Shown: positions 48,486 to 58,117 of the stretch, one piece after another
Numbering within the stretch: position 1 is the stretch's first letter
Layout: each line of letters opens with the position of its first letter
Assembly: GCF_003688415.1 (NCBI RefSeq)
Contig: NZ_REFJ01000001.1
Location: 646,309 to 710,308 of the forward strand
Direction: 5' to 3'
DNA from: Umboniibacter marinipuniceus
Lineage (GTDB): Bacteria; Pseudomonadota; Gammaproteobacteria; Pseudomonadales; DSM-25080
Length of the DNA stretch: 64,000 nucleotides
The notes under the pieces: model-generated
The model's input: only the letters and a program-made list of their open reading frames with translations
Told to the model about the DNA's origin: nothing
The model's database searches: none
Made by a program: the position numbers and the translations under genes

Positions 48486-49848
48486 TCAGTTGGCACTTAT
48501 TCCTATTGATATCTGCGTGCCTGTTCAGGTATTTCGGGCAGATTACACAATAGTTCAAAATAACCAATTGCCCTTTGTCAGGGAGTTTATTCTTAGATTG
48601 CTTGAGTTAAGCAATATGACAAAAGATCAAATTGGCAAGTTTATGGGTTTTACTGAGAAGGAAACGGAGGTTGCTTTAGGGCAGATGATTAACCTTGACG
48701 AAATTCAAGTCAATGACAAAGGGAAATTCCAGCTGACGCCAAAAGCCCAGGGCTACTTTAGCTCACAGCAAGAAAACCGGCCTAAAACGCAGTGTCTTGA
48801 GGACATTCGTAAAGAGTTTAGATTTGACTTACTAACGTTCTCCTATGTTAAAAGCAATGAGAAGGTTGGAAGTGCTACGAGTGCTATACGCATCTACCCA
48901 TCGACTGAGGCAATATCAACATCTGGCAAATCTGCCAAGTCTGCTTTCCAACGCTATTTTCACCAGATTCACGAGGAGGAAGATTTTAGATATCTAACCA
49001 TTGATAATCCAGATCTTTACAAGATATCCAGTTTCAAAAAACAGTCTGAAAAGTTTCAGCGCTTTAATCAGGTGTACGGTCTAGACACCGATCGAAATAG
49101 AGTTGAACCAATTCAGAGCCCTGACTTTCTTTCGAAAGAAGAGGTGGTCGCGTTCCTGTCAAAACATCTGAGGGATAACAGGCCTGCCAATAATCACCGA
49201 GAGATTGCCACTGTCTTTGATAGTTTTGACTATGAGTTTGGCGTGTCGTCATTAAAGCGGGGCTATCTCGATGTTGCAGAATACGGCATCGAAGCTAGAC
49301 GATCTGTTCTAAGTGGGGACAAGTATAAGCCTCTTGTTGGCTCACTTATCCTTAACGATAACTGGTCCATTTTTGAGAAGCAGCTGGATGCAGCTATTAA
49401 TGCTTCGCCTAAAAAGTCCGTTAATGTTACATGGATCGCGCCTTCTGATGGTTACTGGGCGAAATCAGAATATCAGTTGCAGCACTTTAAAAACCTGTCT
49501 GCCAAGAAGAAGGTCAATCTTGAAGTTTTTCTGCCCGTACCTCATAGAAAGGACAGAAAAGTTCGCAAGGGTTATATAAACCAATTCCGGCCGTTGAAAG
49601 AGAGCTTACGCGGTTTTGTTGAGGGTTATCTTAAGGGCTGCGGAGAGGTGGTGATCATCAATGATCGTGCTGCGTTTGTTATGTGTTATCTCTATCAAAA
49701 TAACGACTTTCTGCCGATCCCTTTTGGTTTTCTAACCGAAGATCCTCATGTTATTTCCGAATTGATTTCAAGTTTTAAAAGTTACTTGTCGCAGCTCGAT
49801 GGAGAGTTTGAATCACGAGATTTAGGCTCGTTGCACAAACTAAAATAA
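48472..49848 (+). CDS. Partner of the NERD-kinase-helicase: winged-helix N-terminus, PLD-like C-terminus?
   Basis: A 458-residue protein from ATG 48472 (AGGGG upstream), overlapping the helicase gene by 14 bases, so the two are coupled. Residues about 25-95 look like a winged helix (FILRLLELSNMTKDQIGKFMGF, then EIQVNDKGKFQLTP). The C-terminal half (about 290-430) has the alternation of a PLD-type alpha/beta fold: SVNVTWIAPSDGYW, EVFLPVPHRKDRK and GEVVIINDRAAFVM. I see no complete HxK(x4)D motif, so it would be a catalytically degenerate PLD if it is one. In Mokosh type I the partner is a PLD-type nuclease, which is why I considered this. I am not sure. Confidence 0.72.
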   Translation: MLNDNQLALIPIDICVPVQVFRADYTIVQNNQLPFVREFILRLLELSNMTKDQIGKFMGFTEKETEVALGQMINLDEIQVNDKGKFQLTPKAQGYFSSQQENRPKTQCLEDIRKEFRFDLLTFSYVKSNEKVGSATSAIRIYPSTEAISTSGKSAKSAFQRYFHQIHEEEDFRYLTIDNPDLYKISSFKKQSEKFQRFNQVYGLDTDRNRVEPIQSPDFLSKEEVVAFLSKHLRDNRPANNHREIATVFDSFDYEFGVSSLKRGYLDVAEYGIEARRSVLSGDKYKPLVGSLILNDNWSIFEKQLDAAINASPKKSVNVTWIAPSDGYWAKSEYQLQHFKNLSAKKKVNLEVFLPVPHRKDRKVRKGYINQFRPLKESLRGFVEGYLKGCGEVVIINDRAAFVMCYLYQNNDFLPIPFGFLTEDPHVISELISSFKSYLSQLDGEFESRDLGSLHKLK

Positions 49849-49873
49849 TCTCCTTGAACTTACAAATTCAGAA

Positions 49874-49905
49874 ATGCTATAGCTTAATCTATGAAGCTAT
49901 AGCAT
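49874..49905. other. Perfect 12-bp hairpin
   Basis: ATGCTATAGCTT (49874-49885) pairs with AAGCTATAGCAT (49894-49905) across an 8-base loop. It lies 25 bases after the preceding stop and could end that transcript, though there is no T tract. It also touches the edge of the IS3 remnant. Confidence 0.6.
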
Positions 49906-50086
49906 CAATCGAGCCGATGCCATGTTTTTTACAGGTATCTTCAGCTTTACGCCCTTGATCTGCTTCGTTAAGAATCGAAACGATCTGTGTTTCGGTAACG
50001 TTTTGATTTTCTTCATCGTAGTCTCTTGAGGGTTATCATCTCAGAGAACTCTAATTACGTTTGTGTCATCTTAAGGGAATCGGACA
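49906..50086 (-). mobile_element. IS3-family remnant: left end and OrfA start
   Basis: The minus strand has an IS3-type terminal repeat starting TGTCCGATT (50086 down to 50063) and then, after about 70 bases, a frameshifted OrfA start. The readable frame gives TETQIVSILNEADQGRKAED followed by a CKKHGI segment, the typical N-terminus of IS3 OrfA. It stops after about 40 codons. The transposase is lost, so the element is dead. Confidence 0.75.
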
Positions 50087-50116
50087 ATAACCATTAATAC
50101 AAAAAGGATTATTTTT

Positions 50117-50254
50117 ATGGAACTCAAAACTTATATGGCCACGTCTTTAGACGGCCAAACAGTAATCGTAACGGCATACACAGAAACCGAAGCGCGAGAA
50201 AAAGCGGAAGAGCAGCTTGGTTGGGGTAACGTTTACCAGTTTTCAGAAATGTGA
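50117..50254 (+). CDS. Small 45-residue protein
   Basis: A 45-residue ORF with AAAAAGG before the ATG. It has a beta-hairpin-like stretch (YMATSLDGQTVIVTAY) then a charged helix with EAREKAEEQL and a Trp-Gly ending. The pattern is like small unknown proteins beside PcfJ-type genes, and it precedes the PcfJ-like gene by 59 bases. No function is known. Confidence 0.6.
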   Translation: MELKTYMATSLDGQTVIVTAYTETEAREKAEEQLGWGNVYQFSEM

Positions 50255-50313
50255 TTTGGTGTTAACGTGTTCGCAAATAAAAAATGATTAGTCACACAGC
50301 CAAGGAGTAGGTA

Positions 50314-51480
50314 GTGTCGATTGCTGTAGTCGAGCCCGATATTTGTTGTCAGCCAGATGGAAACCTTCGAATCGATTGGACGAACGTCCTAGGTTTTCGT
50401 TGCGTTAATATCATTAAACCATGGTGCGGGTTTCTAGAGGGATTCGTCGAAAATGACGAGGAAGAAATCGATCCCGTTTATGTTTTTGATTTGCCCATAT
50501 CGCTTCATGAGTCTCGTGATAATCCCGATTTGGCAGATTGGTTCAATACCATCCCCGAAGATATTCTCAATCGTTGCAAGGCGCTGCCTTCTATCCAGCT
50601 GTTTGTGTTGTACTGCGCGTGTAAAAGCCGCGATGCATCCGATCTACTGGTGTCGAATCCGGTGCTCTTATATCTATGGGCAGCCGCGCAACATAACGAT
50701 TTAAAGAGCTACCCCGAAGATATCTCGGCGCGGCTTTCGCTGCTAAAAGCAAAGCAGTATCAGGTGTTACAGCAAATCGCGCCCGACGCGCCCAAAGCCT
50801 CGGTTAAGCTACTTAAACGATTAACACCTAATTCCATTTCTCGCCTCGATCGCAACAAATTACTGGTCATCTTACAAAACCAAAATCTGGTTTCCAAGCT
50901 GTCGCATCAGCGCGATTTAAAGGGCATGCATTTCGAAATTGCAGACGCTTACCCATGGGCGCTAACTCACGCCATAAGCGATATTTTGGCGAACCTGACG
51001 CGTGACGAACGTCGGATTGTCAACGATACGATTGCGATGAGTAATGGCGGAGCCATCCCGGTACTTGTGAGGTGCACTACCTGGCCTGAAGTCGTTGCTT
51101 GCCACGATCGTTGGGCGCGTCAGTGGACTAATCGCCGTCGGTTTCAGGCTAAGTTACTGCGCGACGACAATGGAATGGCGATTCCGTTTCCACCGCCGCC
51201 AGTTAAGCCAAGCGGCCTGATCAACTGGCTATCGACGCCCGAGGAAGTTATCGATGAAGGGCGAGCAATGCGACATTGCGTTGCGTCTTATGCGCAACGA
51301 GTTCAGCGCGGCGAATACGCCCTGTACCACATGAGCGAGCCTGCAAACTTAACTATTGGATTACGACGATCTGTTGCTGGTTGGCAGCTAGACCAAGTGC
51401 GGGGTATTTGTAATCGCTTGCCTACCAAAGAGGAGTTGGAGGCGATTGATGAGTGGTTTTTGGGGAATAAGAATTGTTAG
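50314..51480 (+). CDS. PcfJ-like protein
   Basis: A 388-residue protein starting at GTG 50314 (AAGGAG upstream). The PcfJ-like domain is in the last third: PSGLINWLSTPEEVIDEG, RAMRHCVASYAQRVQRGE, YALYHM, and the LTIGLRRSVAGWQLDQV strand region with RGICNR. The Cys and His of MRHCV are conserved in the family. PcfJ proteins are found on conjugative and other mobile elements, mostly with no proven role. Its last 380 bp are duplicated at 58160-58539 in a truncated copy. Confidence 0.82.
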   Translation: MSIAVVEPDICCQPDGNLRIDWTNVLGFRCVNIIKPWCGFLEGFVENDEEEIDPVYVFDLPISLHESRDNPDLADWFNTIPEDILNRCKALPSIQLFVLYCACKSRDASDLLVSNPVLLYLWAAAQHNDLKSYPEDISARLSLLKAKQYQVLQQIAPDAPKASVKLLKRLTPNSISRLDRNKLLVILQNQNLVSKLSHQRDLKGMHFEIADAYPWALTHAISDILANLTRDERRIVNDTIAMSNGGAIPVLVRCTTWPEVVACHDRWARQWTNRRRFQAKLLRDDNGMAIPFPPPPVKPSGLINWLSTPEEVIDEGRAMRHCVASYAQRVQRGEYALYHMSEPANLTIGLRRSVAGWQLDQVRGICNRLPTKEELEAIDEWFLGNKNC

Positions 51481-51571
51481 CAATATGTGCAAAAATGTTT
51501 CGGACGTGTCGGAAGTTGCGGGCGATCAAGTGTAAAAAGACCTCTATCTCGTTCGTAAAAGAGGAACTAAA

Positions 51572-54295
51572 TTGAAGAATTACGCGATCAACATTGATGG
51601 TTGTATAAATATCCTTAACGACGCTTCAACAGCGGCGAAGCATTTGACTGAGATGCTCAAGGATGACGCAGTAACTCTCAATGAAAAGCTCAAGATTTTA
51701 AATCGTCATATTATCAAGATCGTTACCATGAAAGAGCTCGCTCGTTTTTCTGAGTTTTGGTTCAAACATAACTCGTCGGAGAACGTTAAGTCCCTTGCTA
51801 CGCGTCTGGCTTCTAAAAATAAAAGCGATATGGCCGTCAACCTTCTAAACAATATTGGTCTTTCAAGAGAAGCCGATACTCTCCGCGAAGAAATTTTCAA
51901 ATTAAATAAAAACAAGGATTTGGATAAAAAAAGATTAGAGCGCCTGAATCAAATTGACGAATTATTCTTGGCAGATCAATCCGGAATCAGACGCTATTTA
52001 AGCGATGATCTACAAGTTTTAAAACGTCATTCCGATCTCCCAATCTCTCGCCGAATCGACGCGACCAACTTTAGCTGGTTCTTGACTAAGAGTTACGGCA
52101 CTAAGATTTACGGTGATGTTTTGGAAGTTGGAAAATTACGTTGTGGTAAGTCTTATCGGCTAATGCACTGGGCAGATCTAAGAGCTAAATATATTCTGAC
52201 TCGATCCTTAGGCGAAACCGTTAGTCTAGGAGTCATCGATAATGCTGTTGAGGGCATAGGTAGCTTTATCCCGACTTCGTCTCCAGAGCTAGATTTAAAG
52301 ACTGTACAGTACTTCAACAAAGAAGGGCGATGGTATTATCCTAGTGCGTTCGAGCTACTGAGCGGTGAAAATAACTCCGAGATAGAGTCGCATCGATTTA
52401 CGTCCTCTATTCTGGGAGATTTTGGCGAAGTTATTCCGACGCCAGCCCAAGCTAAGGCCATATATTCACCGGGCAATATTATCATTGACGGGCCTGCGGG
52501 AACTGGAAAAACAACTAGTATCTTGCAGAAAGTACGCATTGAGTGTGCGCAAAATGGGGTTCGCGCAGATCGTGTCTTGGTTGTTGCTAAGCACGATGGT
52601 GTTAAACGGCAGTTCTTGAAGTTACTGGAGGAAAATCGTGTAAACGACGTCAGAGTTGTTAGCTTTAAGGAAGCCAATAACGAGAGAACTAGTGCATTTT
52701 TAAATTGTGACACCGCGTTGATTGCGAAGCTTAAAAGCAGTGCGAAAAGACTGGTTGATGAGGTGGCTTCGATTAGAGGCGAGCTAAGCGATTTCTCACG
52801 TGACAACGTCACAGAGACTAGTCCGACAGTATATAAAAGGGATGATATATTTGGCCTAAAGACCCTTCGTGCAATAGATCTGAGCGATGAGTTGATAAGG
52901 TCAATTGAAGATACCAGGTTGGAGCACACTGAGTGGATTAGGTTAAGAAATATGTTGGCGTCCCGACGTAATCATCTGCGTCAGGAACATCTAAAGCAAC
53001 AAGTCAAGGAAGCATTAGAGAGCGTAGTTTTGAAAAGAACTGAAATATCTACAACCGTAGCCCGGGGCAATTTAGTTGACACTTTAGTTCTCTCTCGTTG
53101 GTCTCTGACCTTAACGCCTGCAGACAAAGATAGATCTAAAGAGCTCGATGCACGATTATTTTCGATAAACACGAACTATGGGAGTAACCCAGACGCTGTC
53201 GCTATTGAGAAGCAACTAGCGCACGATGCCATAGATTTTCTGGTGGATGTATCTGACTCACAAGAGGAGGCAATGCTTAAACTTCTCTTTAATAACTTCA
53301 GATTCGAGGATTCTCTTGACCACGTGACAAAGAATATAGACCAAAAGGTAAAAGAGGACTTGAATGAGTTAGACACGACAACAACAGAACAGAAAGAGAA
53401 GCACAACAAGGCGTTTAAAGATTCTGAGGATGTTTTACGAGAATTTGAGAAACAACTTTATTCTCTTAGTAACTTAAAAGCATTTGCTGGGGATTCCGAA
53501 CGAGCATGGGTTATTAGCACCTACATTGACAAATTAATCGATCCGTCGCTTCTGAATTTCGATTTGATGATAATAGATGAAGCGCAAGATCTGGATGCTC
53601 GTATGATTGAAGCTTTGGCTCAGCGCGCCAGGTGCCTGATGTTGTCTGGTGATGAGGCGCAGTCAGAGAACGCTGATGGTTTACACAGGTGGGCCAACTT
53701 AATTACACCAGAATTCTTCAAAGACGATCGTCTTGAAATTCATTCTCTCAAGGTTAATTTCAGGCAGTCTTATGAGTTGGGTGCATTCAATCACAACTTT
53801 AGGCAAGCACTATTGAATCGAGATTTTGAAGATATTCGGAGCGAGTACTTTGATAACCAAGCAGGTTATCCGCATCCTGAGCTAAAAGCAGTGAGTTCGA
53901 CATCAGAACTCTTGGACGTGATCAATGAGTTGATTAAGTTTGCAAAAGAGTCTTTAGACGAGATTGTACCAGTAACAGTTATTTATGGTTCATTGGGGGA
54001 GCGTGATGCCCTTTTGGGTGCGCTCAAAGGCCTGAAAGTGGAGTCTGAGACCAATCGTTTGGATAGTTTTGATTACGTCCCGGATGTGATTCTTGTGTCG
54101 TCAAGCGAAGTCGCAGGTCGCAGTTTTCCGGTTGTGTGCTTTCGTTTAGAGTCTTCGCTACCTCTAGCAACCACCTACATACGAACGTCGCGCGCAACCG
54201 TAAAGCTGGTTATGTTCTGTGATGATATTTGTGTTCTCCCCCCTCCTATAGTAAATCTTCATAGTGAAGGGCTATTAAATATTTGTGGATACTAA
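51572..54295 (+). CDS. SF1 (UvrD-like) helicase/ATPase, divergent
   Basis: A 907-residue P-loop protein starting at TTG 51572, with GAGGAA before it. An N-terminal helical region of about 270 residues has no family I know. Walker A is GPAGTGKTT, from residue 307. A long helical insertion follows, then Walker B DEAQD from Asp669, a GDEAQS motif III and an NFRQSY motif IV. The C-terminal core is short, with SSEVAGRSFPVV and YIRTSRATVKLV in place of motifs V and VI. UvrD family is clear, but the C-terminus is divergent, so DNA unwinding is not certain. The next gene follows after 274 bases and encodes a second UvrD-type protein. Confidence 0.82.
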   Translation: MKNYAINIDGCINILNDASTAAKHLTEMLKDDAVTLNEKLKILNRHIIKIVTMKELARFSEFWFKHNSSENVKSLATRLASKNKSDMAVNLLNNIGLSREADTLREEIFKLNKNKDLDKKRLERLNQIDELFLADQSGIRRYLSDDLQVLKRHSDLPISRRIDATNFSWFLTKSYGTKIYGDVLEVGKLRCGKSYRLMHWADLRAKYILTRSLGETVSLGVIDNAVEGIGSFIPTSSPELDLKTVQYFNKEGRWYYPSAFELLSGENNSEIESHRFTSSILGDFGEVIPTPAQAKAIYSPGNIIIDGPAGTGKTTSILQKVRIECAQNGVRADRVLVVAKHDGVKRQFLKLLEENRVNDVRVVSFKEANNERTSAFLNCDTALIAKLKSSAKRLVDEVASIRGELSDFSRDNVTETSPTVYKRDDIFGLKTLRAIDLSDELIRSIEDTRLEHTEWIRLRNMLASRRNHLRQEHLKQQVKEALESVVLKRTEISTTVARGNLVDTLVLSRWSLTLTPADKDRSKELDARLFSINTNYGSNPDAVAIEKQLAHDAIDFLVDVSDSQEEAMLKLLFNNFRFEDSLDHVTKNIDQKVKEDLNELDTTTTEQKEKHNKAFKDSEDVLREFEKQLYSLSNLKAFAGDSERAWVISTYIDKLIDPSLLNFDLMIIDEAQDLDARMIEALAQRARCLMLSGDEAQSENADGLHRWANLITPEFFKDDRLEIHSLKVNFRQSYELGAFNHNFRQALLNRDFEDIRSEYFDNQAGYPHPELKAVSSTSELLDVINELIKFAKESLDEIVPVTVIYGSLGERDALLGALKGLKVESETNRLDSFDYVPDVILVSSSEVAGRSFPVVCFRLESSLPLATTYIRTSRATVKLVMFCDDICVLPPPIVNLHSEGLLNICGY

Positions 54296-54569
54296 TGTAA
54301 TTCGCTACCTGAAATAGCTACATTTCTTTGGTTGTAGTTGTGGTTACAGGGAGTTGGTAAAATTACATTAATATTTGAAGCAACGCTAGCGCGTAATAAT
54401 GCTGATCGGAAGGCTCCTTCTTGCGATTTAGCTCGCCGAGGGCGCTAACACATTCCGTGAATGACAACGCATCATAAATCTGTTCTGATGATAGTTCGCT
54501 AACAAGTCTTACTCTATTTTGTCGCCACTAAGTAAGAATGAGATAAATATTTTATACTGCAGGAAGCTT

Positions 54570-57500
54570 ATGGAATCTTGTTTTATCCCCATCAAAGAAT
54601 ATTACGCTGATGCCTTCTCAATACTTCAACAAGCCGAAACAAGCTATTCGGAAGGTAGGTTTCCGCATTGCTGTAATGACACAAGAAAGTTTCTCGAGAT
54701 AATTCTCGATGCGGTCTTCGAAGCGAAAAAACTTGCACCTAATAAAGGTAGCTTGAAACTTAACGATCGAATTGCTCTCCTTAATAGTGTTTTGCCGAAT
54801 TCGTGGGTGATTCGTGATATACGTAGAATTCAAAATATTGGCAATCGGGGCAGTCATAGCAATGATCTTAAAGAGTCGGATGCTGTGGCCGCACTTGAGT
54901 CGGCTTTCGAGGTTTGCCTGTGGTCGCTTGAGGTAATCGAGGGTGTTCAGGTTTCAGTTCGTGATTATGTTTTACCTAAGCTCGCTAAAGACATCTGGTC
55001 GTTTGATTCGGTTGAGAAGAGCGCACATTCTAATGGAGCTGAAGCCTATGGTCATGTGACCTTGAGCCATGAACAGAAAAAGTTGGCTGAGTTATTCACA
55101 GGTAAACATTTTCTTAATGCCCCTCCCGGGACAGGTAAGACACAGTTACTTACTGCTCGCTTATCGAATGCAATTAGTAGATTTAATGCTGAAAGAGTCA
55201 TTTGCTTAACTTTCACTAGCAGGGCTGCTCAGGAAATGCGCAATAGAATGCAGTCTGTCCTCAATAGCGAATCAGTATTCATCGGTAACATTCACGCTTT
55301 TTGTCTAGAGAAAATTACAAGCGCGCACGAGGGTAAAGGTGCTCTCTTTAATAACCCCTCGATACTGGATGACACTTACCGCGAGGAATTTTTTGATTCG
55401 GCTTGGGCGATTGCGATCAACCAAGACACCGCACAGCAAGAGGTAATGACTCTTCCGGAACAGATCCGAGAATGGCTAGAACTTGAGCTTGGCGCTTCAA
55501 CGACTCCCGAGGGAATTTACACTCCGGCCGATATTGAGGAGTCGCAAGAGAGTTTTCAAAAGATTAAGTCTACTTCTTTGAGGCTAGTTGTGCCTTTTGT
55601 GCTTTTGAATCACTCCGAAGATGGCGATTTACACGAACTAGCGCTATTCGATTTCAAAAAACAGATTCGAACGTTATTCGCTGAGATAACTTCGAAGCGT
55701 CTTGTAAAAAACTTGAGCCTAGAATACTTGGTTAGCTTGATATGGCGATGTTTACTCGAGTTTTCACAAACGAAGGAACGCGTAAACAGCTTGGATTTCG
55801 ACGACTTGATTGGATTCGGGTTAATTAATGTTCGTGGTTTACAGTTAGCTTACGACTGTATCCAATTGGATGAAGTTCAAGATTTGAGTCCCTATCAGTG
55901 GATGCTAGTTAGCAGTATTTCGTCGTTGAATACCCATGTGTTTGTTGTAGGGGATACTGAGCAATCGATATACGGCTTTATGGGTGCCGACACCGAGTTG
56001 TTGAGAAAGTACACTGCGGGTTTTGAGGCTCACCGCCTAACTCAAAATTTTCGGAGCACTCCCGGAATTCAATCGCTTCTGGAGCGATACCGAGAGGTTA
56101 ACTTCGGAGTTAACAAATCGGAATCTGGGGAGTTTAAAAGTCACCAAAGTACGAGTAGTTCAACCCTTCTTTTGGGGGTAGAAGATAATGTAAAAGAGTA
56201 TCGGCTAATAGCAGACGCCGTAGAAAAGATTTTCAGGGAGGAGCCGACTAGGCAAGTTGGAGTTTTATGCCGTTGGAATAATAGCGCTGCAGAACTATCC
56301 CAAGTTTTTAGGGATAATGGTTTCAAAGTTTTTCTTATCGCTCAAAATGATTTCATGCAGCATTCACTTATCAGGGATTGGGTAAGTGTTTTAAGAGCCT
56401 ATGCGGGACAGGGTACTCGAGTCGATTGGTATAGAATTGTTTACCGATTGAGTAAATCCGCAAGTTTTAATGTCGGCCGCCGGGAGGTAATCAAGCTTGT
56501 CGATAATCTGTATTCTAAGAATATCGCTCCAGATGAGGTTGTACCTTTTTCCATTTCATCTAAAAATATTCAGAATACGAACATATTCGAATATCGTTTG
56601 AGGAGTCTCGTTGATTATGCGACCGACAGTAGTAAAGGCGTTGTTATTTTCGACACAGAGACAACTGGGCTTCAGTTCGAGAGTTCGGCCGTCATTCAGC
56701 TTGCCGCGGTGAAGTACGTTAACGGCCTTAAGGTTAGCGAGTTTAACGAGTATATTTACCTGCCTGATGACATGACAGATGAAGAACTTGAGAGTTTTAC
56801 CGAGAGTCAGAAAGTCCACAAAATAAGCAATGAGGTTGTTAACTTACATGGGCGGCCATTGGAGCAAGTCGTCGACAGCTTTTTTGAATATGTTGAGGGA
56901 TGCGCGATAGTCGCACACAATCTGCCGTTCGATCTCACAATGTTATCTAGAAACATCGGTAGCCGACTCAATTCATCGGATCGACTTGAGTCTCTTTTTA
57001 ATCGGGCAGGAACGCAGCCAATGTTCGATACGTTAAAACTTGCGCGTGAGCTTTACCCAGGTTTAGAGAGCTATAAGCTTGAGAGTTTACTATCGCATTT
57101 TCGGCTAAGTGGAGTTAATTCTCATAATGCTCTCGATGACGTCTTGGCAACTGGGGAGCTCCTTAAGCAGCTTGTGCATGACATTTCCTCTCGTTTAGAC
57201 TCCATTGATAGTACTCTTGATAGATACGCTAACGTAGTAAGGGTTTTTCAACGAGAATGGCAAGAGCTTCGTCGTCAGTTGTGGTCGATCGATCGTGGAG
57301 GGCGACGAGATGGAGTTACGACACTTCCAGAATTATGCGACGTCTGGATGAACAGTGTTCTGGACCCTTCGAAAGCGTGGTATTCGTCGCAAGCTGAAGT
57401 TGTTCGCTTAGAAGCCGAAGAAAAGCTTTATCCATGGATACGCAGAAATATGGGAGAGAAGGGAAGAGTTAGCGAACTTTTGAATAAGTACTCTTTAGAA

Positions 57501-57848
57501 ATTGGAACGCTCAAAGAGTCGGACTTAATTGACGCTGAGCATGATAAGTTGGTCATTAGTACGATTCACAGGTCAAAAGGACTGGAGTTCGGCACGGTTA
57601 TTCTTCCTATGTGTGTAGACGGGCAGTTTCCGGGGTGGAGGCCAGACGGCTTTTCGCAGCGAGAGCGAGAGCTTGCGGACGAAGAGGACAAGAGACTGCT
57701 ATACGTTGCAATGACACGGCCGAAAGATAAATTGATAATAACCTATCATCGTGTTTTCCAATCCAACTGGGGAAATAGATATCCCAAAAAACTTTCGCCC
57801 TATCTAGCAAGTCTGATCGGTGATTTCGACTATCGAAGAGAGTTCTGA
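54570..57848 (+). CDS. DUF4145 - UvrD helicase - DEDDh exonuclease fusion
   Basis: A 1092-residue protein from ATG 54570, chosen over TTG 54519 because AGGAAG lies 5 bases ahead. Domains: a DUF4145 domain (about 15-125, HEPN-like, with IGNRGSHSND but no RX4-6H catalytic motif); a UvrD core with Walker A APPGTGKT (184-191), TFTSRAAQEM, and Walker B DEVQD from Asp434, GDTEQSIYGF, NFRSTPGI; then, inside the helicase, a DnaQ-type exonuclease (about 690-880) with Asp695 and Glu697 in FDTETTGL, AHNLPFD and SHNALDD, all five DEDDh residues present; then UvrD motifs STIHRSKGLEF and LLYVAMTRPKDKL. A helicase with an internal proofreading-type nuclease should unwind and degrade DNA ends. Possible defence role is inference. 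Confidence 0.88.
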   Translation: MESCFIPIKEYYADAFSILQQAETSYSEGRFPHCCNDTRKFLEIILDAVFEAKKLAPNKGSLKLNDRIALLNSVLPNSWVIRDIRRIQNIGNRGSHSNDLKESDAVAALESAFEVCLWSLEVIEGVQVSVRDYVLPKLAKDIWSFDSVEKSAHSNGAEAYGHVTLSHEQKKLAELFTGKHFLNAPPGTGKTQLLTARLSNAISRFNAERVICLTFTSRAAQEMRNRMQSVLNSESVFIGNIHAFCLEKITSAHEGKGALFNNPSILDDTYREEFFDSAWAIAINQDTAQQEVMTLPEQIREWLELELGASTTPEGIYTPADIEESQESFQKIKSTSLRLVVPFVLLNHSEDGDLHELALFDFKKQIRTLFAEITSKRLVKNLSLEYLVSLIWRCLLEFSQTKERVNSLDFDDLIGFGLINVRGLQLAYDCIQLDEVQDLSPYQWMLVSSISSLNTHVFVVGDTEQSIYGFMGADTELLRKYTAGFEAHRLTQNFRSTPGIQSLLERYREVNFGVNKSESGEFKSHQSTSSSTLLLGVEDNVKEYRLIADAVEKIFREEPTRQVGVLCRWNNSAAELSQVFRDNGFKVFLIAQNDFMQHSLIRDWVSVLRAYAGQGTRVDWYRIVYRLSKSASFNVGRREVIKLVDNLYSKNIAPDEVVPFSISSKNIQNTNIFEYRLRSLVDYATDSSKGVVIFDTETTGLQFESSAVIQLAAVKYVNGLKVSEFNEYIYLPDDMTDEELESFTESQKVHKISNEVVNLHGRPLEQVVDSFFEYVEGCAIVAHNLPFDLTMLSRNIGSRLNSSDRLESLFNRAGTQPMFDTLKLARELYPGLESYKLESLLSHFRLSGVNSHNALDDVLATGELLKQLVHDISSRLDSIDSTLDRYANVVRVFQREWQELRRQLWSIDRGGRRDGVTTLPELCDVWMNSVLDPSKAWYSSQAEVVRLEAEEKLYPWIRRNMGEKGRVSELLNKYSLEIGTLKESDLIDAEHDKLVISTIHRSKGLEFGTVILPMCVDGQFPGWRPDGFSQRERELADEEDKRLLYVAMTRPKDKLIITYHRVFQSNWGNRYPKKLSPYLASLIGDFDYRREF

Positions 57849-57867
57849 AATAGATTTGCTTATCGAG

Positions 57868-58071
57868 CTAAGGTGTAAACACATAGTAGTTGTCATTGAC
57901 TTTAATCGCGTGAACACCTCCCTCATATCTCTCCTTTAGGAGCGAGTCTAAAAGCTTACTAGCCTCAAGAGACGACGTAAAGATATAGTCGGGCTTGAGC
58001 TTCAATAGCATTGTGTATTCCGCACTCCAGACAGGCGCGGAAATTCTTTCAAATGTGTTGTGACATGTCAT
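57868..58071 (-). CDS. Small hypothetical protein, convergent with the helicase
   Basis: A 67-residue frame with reasonable composition: AEYTMLLKLKPDYIFTSSLEA and a beta ending NDNYYVFTP. No family is recognised. It converges with the DUF4145-UvrD gene 20 bases away. It may be a decayed fragment, since it sits in a space full of remnants. Confidence 0.45.
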   Translation of the reverse strand: MTCHNTFERISAPVWSAEYTMLLKLKPDYIFTSSLEASKLLDSLLKERYEGGVHAIKVNDNYYVFTP

Positions 58072-58117
58072 TGTTTTAGATCTTCTAGCCTTTTGAGTAG
58101 GGTAATAAAATTTCTAG

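Noticed and set aside
51572..57848. Gabija-type defence pair
   Set aside because: Gabija needs an OLD-family nuclease (GajA) with a UvrD protein; neither gene here has the TOPRIM/ABC features.
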